Source: Pseudonocardia oroxyli
Lineage (GTDB): Bacteria > Actinomycetota > Actinomycetes > Mycobacteriales > Pseudonocardiaceae
Direction of reading: 5' to 3'
Length of the DNA: 64,000 bases
Assembly (NCBI RefSeq): GCF_900102195.1
Contig: NZ_FNBE01000011.1
Span: forward strand, 124,001 to 188,000
Below are positions 15,750 to 22,387 of this stretch, piece by piece. Position 1 is the first letter of the stretch, and each line of letters starts with the position of its first letter. Made by a program: the position numbers and the translations under genes. Below the pieces are notes generated by a model. The model made no database searches, was not told the origin of the DNA, and saw nothing but the letters and a program-made list of their open reading frames with translations.

Positions 15750-16958
15750 TCATCGGCTCAGCCACAGCTCCCGGGGGGCCCGCAGCGTCGCCGACGGGTT
15801 GTAGGCGACCGGCTCCGTCCGGAGCTCGTACCCCCGCAGTGCGTCGAGCACCTTCGGGAACGCCAGCTGGGCCTCCATCCGGGCGAGCGGCGCACCGATG
15901 CAGAAGTGCGCCCCCTTTCCGAACGACAGCGGCTGGGGCGAGGGACGGCGGATGTCGAAGGACGAGGCGTCCTCCCACCGGTCCTCGTCGCGGTTGGCGG
16001 CGCCGATCATCAGCCAGACGAGCTCCCCACGCTCGAGGCGCCGTCCGCGGATCTCGACGGGCTCGTGGACGACCCGGGCCACCCGGTGGGCGGGTGCGTC
16101 GTAACGGAGCATCTCCTCGACGGCGTGGGGAACGAGCTCTGGCTCCCGAAGCAGCAGCGCACGCTGCTCGGGATGGCGCAGGAGCGCCAGCAGGCCGTTG
16201 GCCAACAGCCCCACCGTCGTCTCGTGTCCGGCGAACAGCAGCACCCCGAGGTTGGAGAGCACGTCGCGCTCGTCGACGAAGGCCTCCTCGCCCTGGATCA
16301 TCAGACTGATCATGTCGTCGCCGGGCCGCCGGCGCCGGAACGTGATCAGCTCCCGCATCGCGTCCTCGAAAGCGGCGACCGCCGCGTCCACCTCGGAGAT
16401 CGAGACGTCGGTCATGACCACCCCGCCCATCGTGCGGGCGAGCGGGTTCAGCAGGTTGCGCAGCGACGGGCGCAGCTCGGCGGGTACGGCGAAGAGCTCG
16501 CAGATCACGGCGATCGGCAGGCTCACGGCGACGCTCTCGACGAACTCCACGCTCGGCTCGTCCCGGATGCGGCCGACCAGATCGTCGACCACGCGCCCCA
16601 CGTGATGGCGGGCCCGCTCCATCGACCTCGGCCCGAAGCCCTTGCTCAGCGCCCGGCGCATCATCGTGTGGTGCTGCCCCGACTGGAACAGGATCCAGGG
16701 GCGCTGGTGGGCCCGCGTCCGCTCGCCGATCGGCGGCGTCAGGCCTGCCATCAGTCTCTCGAGCAGGTTCTCCCCCTGCAGCCCGTGGTTGAGGAGCCGG
16801 CGGTCGCGCAGGGCGGCCTCGACGTCGTCGTACCTGCTCAAGACCCACGCGTACGGGTGCCGCCAGAGCGGTGCCTCCCGCCGCAGGCGGGCGTAGGCCG
16901 GGTAGGGATCGGCGATGTGTCCGGGATCCGCAGGATCCCAGATCAGCTCGTCGCTCAC
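15750..16958 (-). CDS. Cytochrome P450
   Basis: Soluble class I-type bacterial P450 of 402 residues. The I-helix motif LFAGHETT is at about residue 240, and the K-helix ExxR is in EEMLRYDAP. The heme loop LSFGKGAHFCIGAPLAR has its Cys near residue 353. It would hydroxylate or epoxidise a substrate using ferredoxin and reductase partners, none of which are next to it. The GTG at 16956-16958 follows GAGGGAGC. An ATG overlapping the cyclase stop (ATGA at 16979-16982) is an alternative that adds 8 residues. It is the last gene of the short unit cyclase-P450. Substrate unknown; a cyclic substrate of the island is a reasonable guess. Confidence 0.93.
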   Translation of the reverse strand: MSDELIWDPADPGHIADPYPAYARLRREAPLWRHPYAWVLSRYDDVEAALRDRRLLNHGLQGENLLERLMAGLTPPIGERTRAHQRPWILFQSGQHHTMMRRALSKGFGPRSMERARHHVGRVVDDLVGRIRDEPSVEFVESVAVSLPIAVICELFAVPAELRPSLRNLLNPLARTMGGVVMTDVSISEVDAAVAAFEDAMRELITFRRRRPGDDMISLMIQGEEAFVDERDVLSNLGVLLFAGHETTVGLLANGLLALLRHPEQRALLLREPELVPHAVEEMLRYDAPAHRVARVVHEPVEIRGRRLERGELVWLMIGAANRDEDRWEDASSFDIRRPSPQPLSFGKGAHFCIGAPLARMEAQLAFPKVLDALRGYELRTEPVAYNPSATLRAPRELWLSR

Positions 16959-16978
16959 GGAAGCTCCCTCGGCTCGGG

Positions 16979-18004
16979 TCATTTGAGGAAGAGCGGGTTG
17001 ATCGGCGACCCCACCGCGCCGACCACCGGCAGCACGGAGACGGCGCACTGGCCCTCCCACACACCGTCCTGCGCACAGTCCGTGGCGAGTCCGTCCAGGT
17101 CCAGCACCTCGGCCAGCGGCAGCCCGAGATCCCGCAGCGCCGCCACGTGGAAGTCGATCCAGGTGTGACCCGGTTGCGCCGGACGGCACTCGACCGCGAG
17201 GTTGTCGACCCCGAGGACCGCGACGTCGTGGTCGTGGAGCCACGCCACGGTGTCCCAGGCGAGGCCCGCCTCGGGTCCGTCGAGCAGGTCGCGGCGCGCC
17301 GTCTCGTCCCCGAGTCGTTGGAACGGCGCCGTTCGGCTCCCGAAGCGCTCGTACCAGTGTGTGACCGTGCCGGTGCGAACGAAGAGGATGTCTCCCGGGC
17401 GGACCTGGACCCCCTGCGCCTCAGCCGTGCCGTCGAGCAGGGCGGCCGTGATCGGGAAGCCCGGTTCGAGCCAGGGGACGCCCTGCGCCCTGGCCACGTC
17501 CAGCACGACACCGCGCCCGACCAGACCGGTCGCGAGATGGTGGACCCCGAGGCGGCGGGCACCGGTGCCCGCGGTGACCAGTCCCGACCAGAAACCGTTG
17601 TACATCAGGTTGCCCCGGCCGACGTGGCCCAGCCCGTCCAGCTGGGTCGTCCCCTGCAGCGCCATGACGAGGTAGTCGTCCGCGCCGTCGGTCCCTGCCC
17701 CGGTCAGGATCGCGTCCCCGGTCGCGATCTGGAACAGGTGCAGGGGCTCGCCGCGGTGGCTCGGCGCGGCGAGCCCGCCGATCGGCAGACCGAGCGCGAA
17801 GTGCTTTCCCGTGCGCACCAGGGCCGCGGCTTCGACGGCCCGCTCCGCGGTCAACAGGTTGGCCGTCCCTCGCTGGTCCGAGTCGCCCCAGCGGCCCCAG
17901 TTGTGGATCGGGCCCGGCGCGCCGCCGACCACCTTGCCGTTCGCGTCGACCGTGTAGGTCGGCGGCTCCCAGCAGGTCAGCTCGGGCTCGGGTACCTCGC
18001 GCAT
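16979..18004 (-). CDS. Cyclase family protein, copy 2 (metal-motif His replaced by Gln)
   Basis: Protein of 341 residues in the same family as the cyclase at 3480-4373, recognised by NWGRWGDSDQRGTANLL, YNGFWSG and the end GSPINPLFLK. The metal-binding stretch reads LQGTTQLDGLGH, so two His of HxGTHxDxPxH are Gln, while Asp and the last His remain. This Gln form occurs in a subfamily, so it may have a different metal site rather than be dead. An N-terminal extension of about 30 residues precedes the core. The ATG at 18002-18004 follows GGGAGG at a spacing of 7. The P450 gene follows after 20 bases or overlaps it. Confidence 0.83.
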   Translation of the reverse strand: MREVPEPELTCWEPPTYTVDANGKVVGGAPGPIHNWGRWGDSDQRGTANLLTAERAVEAAALVRTGKHFALGLPIGGLAAPSHRGEPLHLFQIATGDAILTGAGTDGADDYLVMALQGTTQLDGLGHVGRGNLMYNGFWSGLVTAGTGARRLGVHHLATGLVGRGVVLDVARAQGVPWLEPGFPITAALLDGTAEAQGVQVRPGDILFVRTGTVTHWYERFGSRTAPFQRLGDETARRDLLDGPEAGLAWDTVAWLHDHDVAVLGVDNLAVECRPAQPGHTWIDFHVAALRDLGLPLAEVLDLDGLATDCAQDGVWEGQCAVSVLPVVGAVGSPINPLFLK

Positions 18005-18127
18005 GTCTTGTCCTCCCGGTCGTGGCGCTGCGCGTTCCGGCGGGGCGCCGCGGACGACCCGTGCCCGCTCCGGGCCCCACCGTGGCGGTCGCCGGTCTGG
18101 GGGCGGCCTGCAGCGGGACGGCGCACT

Positions 18128-18270
18128 GGTCCCGGACGAGGGGTTCGACATGCGCCAACCCCGGGGTCGGGTAGCGCGGGTCGAAGCTGCACTGGTCCCA
18201 CTCGTCGATGAAGGTCACCGCGGTGTCGAACCACGGTTCCCCTGCGTACCGCTCGTGCTCGTCCGTGTCG
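18128..18270 (-). pseudogene. Protein-like remnant between cyclase 2 and the CMD gene
   Basis: The 350 bases between 18004 and 18355 contain no intact gene. One minus-strand frame gives a convincing protein-like piece, ERYAGEPWFDTAVTFIDEW followed by DQCSFDPRYPTPGLAHVEP and LVRD. It resembles the C-terminal part of HD-domain (PhnZ/inositol-oxygenase-like) proteins, where a GG...FE.P...A..L..WD pattern is common. Upstream the same frame meets a stop, and a second frame reads AVDNLTHMSPCTT, so a frameshift is likely. No start or ribosome site is visible. The family call is tentative; the piece may be the tail of a gene lost when the cluster was rearranged. Confidence 0.35.
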
Positions 18271-18354
18271 CCGCCGCATGGTTGTGCAGGGCGACATGTG
18301 GGTCAGGTTGTCCACGGCGAAGGCCGGATACCCGGCGGCGCCGCGGGCACGCCT

Positions 18355-18960
18355 TCAGAGGGGACTGGTCAGCTCGCGGTCGCTCTCCGACTGGGCGTCC
18401 GGGGTGTGCGACCACGGAACCACCGGCTCCCCGGAACTCAACATGTCGAGGGTGTGGAGCCAGCGTCCGTGCCCCATGCCCGTCGCGATGGCGTCGCCCA
18501 GCTCGACGATCTCCGCCGTCGTGAAGACGGTGGCGAGCTGCCGGTAGGTCTCGCTGTCGATCGACCAGTGGTCCAGATGCATCTTCCGCTGGAACGCGAG
18601 CGCGAGGCGCTCCCGTTCGCTGAGTTCCTCCCCGGCGCCGACCACGGCGCACGCGATCGCCTCCTCCGCCAGCTCCGAGTCGTAACGTGCCTGGGAACAG
18701 GCGTCGCAGCCGACGAGCTGGGCATTGGCCAGGCGCAGCAGCTCGCGGAGCCGGGCCCCGAGGGTCCCTCCGCCGTCTGTGCCGTTGTTCGCGATGTGGC
18801 TCAGCCGGACCTGCACCAGTTCGGGATCGGGGTGATGGGCGATGATGCGCGGCCACGCGGTGTTGCCCGAACCGAGCTGCCCGCTCTCCACCAGCCGGTT
18901 CATCTCCGCCAGGAGATCGGGGTCGACCTTGTCCTCGGGCAGCGGCTCGATTCGAGGCAT
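18355..18960 (-). CDS. Carboxymuconolactone decarboxylase (CMD/AhpD-like) family protein
   Basis: All-helical protein of 201 residues. The redox/catalytic motif GCDACSQAR (Cys 85 and Cys 88) and the upstream LRELLRLANAQLV match the CMD family. Members either decarboxylate a muconolactone or act as AhpD-like peroxidase partners with the CxxC pair. The C-terminal extension after residue 130 is longer than in AhpD. The ATG at 18958-18960 has only a weak ribosome site. It is divergent from the serine hydrolase at 19214, with an operator-like palindrome between. Its job here could be lactone decarboxylation or redox protection. Confidence 0.85.
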   Translation of the reverse strand: MPRIEPLPEDKVDPDLLAEMNRLVESGQLGSGNTAWPRIIAHHPDPELVQVRLSHIANNGTDGGGTLGARLRELLRLANAQLVGCDACSQARYDSELAEEAIACAVVGAGEELSERERLALAFQRKMHLDHWSIDSETYRQLATVFTTAEIVELGDAIATGMGHGRWLHTLDMLSSGEPVVPWSHTPDAQSESDRELTSPL

Positions 18961-19000
18961 GTGTCCTCACTTCTCCGGGAGGGCTGGCTCACATCAACAA

Positions 19001-19021
19001 TCAAAGATTCTTATCATCTTT
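19001..19021. promoter_or_regulatory. Palindromic operator CAAAGAT-N7-ATCTTTG with TTATCA core
   Basis: A perfect 7-bp inverted repeat (CAAAGAT / ATCTTTG) flanks the 7-base centre TCTTATC. The centre plus the next base is the same TCTTATCA found at 7962 and 10289. It lies in the 253-base divergent region between the CMD gene (minus) and the serine hydrolase (plus), where one regulator could control both. It is the best-formed member of the TTATCA group and so the best probe for the regulator. Confidence 0.55.
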
Positions 19022-19213
19022 GTCGCAGCCGGACAATGGTTCTCGACGCCGGAGGGGGCCTGCACCCGCCTCTGGCGACGCCGCGGCACCGCCGGTTCGA
19101 GCCTTGTTGCCGCCTCGCGGCAGGGCGTAACGTGCACGAATCTGATCAGAAACAGTCGCCCGACCTCGGACCGACATCGGACCGACGCCGGGGCGTACGG
19201 ACGGGACGGGCAC

Positions 19214-20398
19214 ATGACGAACCAGGACCTCGACTCGAAGGTCACCGACCTCGAGGGCGAGATCGACGCCGCGTTGGCGGTCGCCCGCGAACGCGGGGAG
19301 GTGGGCTTGCAGGTGACGGCATACCTGCACGGCGAGCAGGTGGTCGACGCCTGGACCGGCACCGCCGACAAAGCGGGTCGAGTCCCCGTTGACGGTTCGA
19401 CGCTGTTCCCGGCCTTCTCCGTGACGAAAGGGATCACCGCCACCGCGTTGCACCTGCAGGCCGAACGTGGTCTCGTGGACTACGAAGCCCCCGTCGTCCG
19501 GTACTGGCCCGAGTTCGGCCAGAACGGCAAGGAGAAGGCGACGGTCCGCGACGTGCTGTCCCACCGCTCGGGCGTTCCCCAGATGCCCGCCGAGGTGACG
19601 ACCGAGCGCATGGCCGACTGGGACTGGATGGTCACCGCGCTCGCCGCCGAGACCCCGCTGTTCCCGCCCGGCGAGGTGAACTGCTACCACTCCATCAACT
19701 GGGGCTGGCTGGTCGGGGAGATCGTGCGCCGCACCGACCCCGTCGATCGCTCGTTCGGCCAGTTCGTGCAGGACGAGCTGTGCGCCCCGCTCGGGATCGA
19801 GGACCTGTTCATCGGCTTGCCGGAGAAGGAGGACGGGCGGGTCGCGGAGCTCGTCGACGACACAGCCTTCACCAGGACCTCCGGCGCCGGGCGGACTCCG
19901 CTGCAGCGGCGGACCATGCCGGCCGCCGCGGCGCCGACCGCCGAGATCTTCGGCAGGACCGACGTCTGGCGGGCCCAGATCCCGGGCGCAGGCGGCATCA
20001 TGAACGCCCGCTCCGCTGCGCGGGTCTACGCCATGATCGCCTGCGGCGGCCGGCTGGGGGACGTCCGGATGCTCTCGGAGGAGCGGCTCCGTGCCCAGCT
20101 TCAACCACGGCCGGACGCGGACAAGCCCGACCTTGTCAGCGGCGTGCCTCGGATGCTCGGGATCGGTGGCTACTACGTCGGCGGCCAGGCGCCGCCGGCC
20201 AACGCCCTCTACGCCGGTTCGACCTCGATCCTCGGCCATCCCGGAGCCGGCAGCAGCAACGCGTGGGCCGACCTGGACAGCGGGCTGGCCGTCGCCCTCA
20301 TTCACAACCGGATGTTCGACGAGCCGCCCAACCGGGACGACCACCCCTTCATCCCGATCGTCGAGGTGCTGCAGCGCTTCGCACGGCAGCACGGCTGA
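19214..20398 (+). CDS. Serine hydrolase of the beta-lactamase/esterase EstB type, copy 2
   Basis: Protein of 394 residues, clearly homologous to the one at 6728-7906 (shared text includes LHLQAERGLVDYE, DELCAPLGIEDLF and ALIHNRMF-type endings). The catalytic SVTK has Ser near 69 and Lys near 72, and the Tyr motif is YHSIN. It has no signal peptide and is probably a cytoplasmic esterase or lactonase. The ATG at 19214 has a weak GGGACGGG ribosome site. It is divergent from the CMD gene across the palindrome at 19001-19021. The two copies may act on different steps or serve two parallel routes under the same control. Confidence 0.86.
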   Translation: MTNQDLDSKVTDLEGEIDAALAVARERGEVGLQVTAYLHGEQVVDAWTGTADKAGRVPVDGSTLFPAFSVTKGITATALHLQAERGLVDYEAPVVRYWPEFGQNGKEKATVRDVLSHRSGVPQMPAEVTTERMADWDWMVTALAAETPLFPPGEVNCYHSINWGWLVGEIVRRTDPVDRSFGQFVQDELCAPLGIEDLFIGLPEKEDGRVAELVDDTAFTRTSGAGRTPLQRRTMPAAAAPTAEIFGRTDVWRAQIPGAGGIMNARSAARVYAMIACGGRLGDVRMLSEERLRAQLQPRPDADKPDLVSGVPRMLGIGGYYVGGQAPPANALYAGSTSILGHPGAGSSNAWADLDSGLAVALIHNRMFDEPPNRDDHPFIPIVEVLQRFARQHG

Positions 20399-20435
20399 CG
20401 GCACCTTCCGGTTCCGGAGTCCGCGGACGACAGGC

Positions 20436-20463
20436 GCCGGTGACGCCTCGAGGCGTCACCGGC
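20436..20463. terminator. Perfect 28-base palindrome, bidirectional terminator
   Basis: Each 12-base arm reads GCCGGTGACGCC or its complement, around a TCGA centre. It lies between convergent stops at 20398 (plus) and 20504 (minus). A strong factor-independent hairpin without a T-run is the simplest reading. Confidence 0.75.
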
Positions 20464-20503
20464 ACGTCTGGTCGCACGGACGCGGTCGTGATGGACGCGC
20501 CGG

Positions 20504-20977
20504 TCAGAACCCGAGCGGCTCGAGCTCCGGCGGGGTGGCCGCGCCGTAGACCGCCGTGGGAAGCAGCGACTCGTCCCCCATCATCCAGAGCTTCTGGATC
20601 CGGCGCCGCCGGAACCGCCAGCCCTCGGCGGTGCGGACGAGCTCGTCCTCGTAGACCCCGCCGGCGAGGCAGGTCACGGGAAGGCCGTCGCGCATGACGG
20701 TGTGCTGGGCGATCGTGTAGAAGGAGGCGTCCGCCCGGTCCCCGTCGACCTTGATCACGGGGTTTCCCGTGAAGTGCTGCGTCGCCTCCCACTTGGTCAG
20801 TTGTCGTTGGTTGCGCGCGATGATCGCATCCCGACCCTCGACGATCGTCCCGTTGAAGTTGACCACCGCATCCTCGGTGTAACAGTTCGCGAGACCGGCC
20901 CAGTCGCGGCGGTCCGCCGCCTGGGCGTACCGGTACGCGGTGTCGAGGATCGCGACGAAGTCGTCACTGGCGCTCAT
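20504..20977 (-). CDS. SnoaL-like/NTF2-fold protein
   Basis: Protein of 157 residues with the NTF2-like cone fold of the SnoaL-like group, which holds ring-hydroxylating dioxygenase beta-like subunits, hydratases and isomerases. Typical features are YRYAQAADRRDWAGLANCYT near the N-terminus, IVEGRDAIIAR, HFTGNPVIKVDGD and EGWRFRRRRIQKLW. No catalytic residue can be assigned safely. The ATG at 20975-20977 has a poor ribosome site. It is transcribed alone, probably from the promoter at 21116-21145. A lyase or hydratase role in the local pathway is plausible. Confidence 0.8.
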   Translation of the reverse strand: MSASDDFVAILDTAYRYAQAADRRDWAGLANCYTEDAVVNFNGTIVEGRDAIIARNQRQLTKWEATQHFTGNPVIKVDGDRADASFYTIAQHTVMRDGLPVTCLAGGVYEDELVRTAEGWRFRRRRIQKLWMMGDESLLPTAVYGAATPPELEPLGF

Positions 20978-21325
20978 GAGCGAACGCCGGTGACAGCGAG
21001 CTGATCGTGCGGAGTCGGCACCGTTCTCACGGTCTGGACAAGAGTCGGGACACGCACATGGCCTCCCAGAGATGCACCGGTGACCGGTGTGATCCGGTCG
21101 ATGGATTCCTGATCAGTATTACCCCGCATAGACAAGACGAGTCAACGGAGGGAGAGTGTCGACGGCCATCAGACAACGCGACTCGCGATCGCCTGTCATC
21201 GACCTGACGTCGGTTCCGGTGCGACGCCGATCGGCTCGACATGGAGATCGACGGCTAGGAGCGGCACCGAGCGCGACCCCATCTGGGATGTCGTGGTCCG
21301 TTACCCCCCGCCCCCAGAGTTCGAA
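20978..21325. promoter_or_regulatory. Intergenic region with candidate promoter of the SnoaL-like gene
   Basis: No gene is seen in these 348 bases. On the minus strand a good promoter is visible: TTGACT (21140-21145), an 18-base spacer and TAATAC (21116-21121). CTGATCAG at 21109-21116 is a palindrome that abuts the -10 element and could be an operator. The predicted transcript has a leader of about 130 bases before 20977. Confidence 0.5.
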
Positions 21326-22267
21326 CTAGGCGCAGGGTTTCGGACCACGAGTGGCTTCACGGGTGGCTCCGCTCCCGGTGGCCGGGGGAGCGAGCTGGGC
21401 GACGATGGCGGACAGCGTTTCCCCGACGACGTCGCCTCCGTCTCTCCAGACGACCCCGACCTCCAGCGACGGGGCGTCGACGACCGGGACACGGATGAAG
21501 CGGGGGTCGACGAAGATGCGACCGACGTCGCCGTCGTGAGGGACGAAGGCGACCGATCCGCGGCGGCGCACCTTGGCGGCGATCATCATGACGTCGGCGG
21601 CCGGGACGGTCTCGACTCGGACGACGCCGCGGGCCCTGAGCTCGGCACGCATGTGCTGCATGGCAGTGGGCTGCACGCTGTCGTCCATGGTCACGAACGT
21701 GTGGTCGGCCAAGTCGGCCGTGCGTAGGGTGGGTCGAGTGGCGAGCGGATCGTCGCTGCGCAGCACCGCGACGATCGCGTAGGTCGCCAGGGGCAGGACG
21801 CCGAACGTCGGGTCATCGACCGGCAGGTGCACGACCGCGAGGTCGATCTCGCCGGAGGCGACCGCGGGGAGCAGCTCAGCCGACGGGGCCAGGGTGACGT
21901 CGAGAGGCCGGTCCGGGTCGGACTTCTCGACGGCCTCGACCACGGCGTCGAGCACCGCGGCGGGGGCGAGGTGCGTTCCTCCGATGTGGAGAGTGCGGGC
22001 CGCGCTGCGGGCGAGCCGGCGCACCTCGGAGCGCAAGTCGTCGAGTTCGGCGACGATCGGCTCGGCTCGGGAGAGCAGGCGTCGGCCCGCCGCGGTCAGC
22101 TCCACCTGGTGGTAGCGGCGCACGAACAGATCCCCGCCGAGCTCGCGTTCGAGCTCCTTGACCGACCGGCTGACCGGTGAGGTGGTCAGGTGCAGCCGCG
22201 CCGCGGCGCGTCCGAAGTGGCCCTCCTGGGCGACCGCGAGGAAACATCGGAGCTGCTGGAGGTCCAC
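21326..22267 (-). CDS. LysR family transcriptional regulator
   Basis: Regulator of 313 residues. The N-terminal helix-turn-helix (LRCFLAVAQEGHFGRAAARL, then TTSPVSRSVKELERELGGDLF) is classic LysR, followed by the periplasmic-binding-protein-like effector domain with RTLHIGGTHLAPAAVL, GEIDLAVVHLPV and SVAFVPHDGD. The GTG is at 22265-22267. It is divergent from the tandem CoA-transferase gene, with 120 bases between, the standard layout for a LysR activator and its target. Effector unknown. Confidence 0.93.
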   Translation of the reverse strand: MDLQQLRCFLAVAQEGHFGRAAARLHLTTSPVSRSVKELERELGGDLFVRRYHQVELTAAGRRLLSRAEPIVAELDDLRSEVRRLARSAARTLHIGGTHLAPAAVLDAVVEAVEKSDPDRPLDVTLAPSAELLPAVASGEIDLAVVHLPVDDPTFGVLPLATYAIVAVLRSDDPLATRPTLRTADLADHTFVTMDDSVQPTAMQHMRAELRARGVVRVETVPAADVMMIAAKVRRRGSVAFVPHDGDVGRIFVDPRFIRVPVVDAPSLEVGVVWRDGGDVVGETLSAIVAQLAPPATGSGATREATRGPKPCA

Positions 22268-22387
22268 GCGGACCAGTGTGGCAGCGCCGCGTTGCGGGAT
22301 CGAGCACGCTGCGTCCCGGAAGTCGCGCTGTACGACCCCACCCTCGGGGGTCGAGGCTCGGGGGACGGACGGTGCGAGGAGGCATCA

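Noticed and set aside
21295..21345. TTCGAA-containing stretch that briefly looks like a tRNA T-arm
   Set aside because: No acceptor or anticodon arm can be formed around it; it is the end of the LysR gene.
22268..22387. LysR T-N11-A operator between the LysR and CoA-transferase genes
   Set aside because: No convincing symmetric T-N11-A site could be picked out in this GC-rich gap, although one is expected from the layout.
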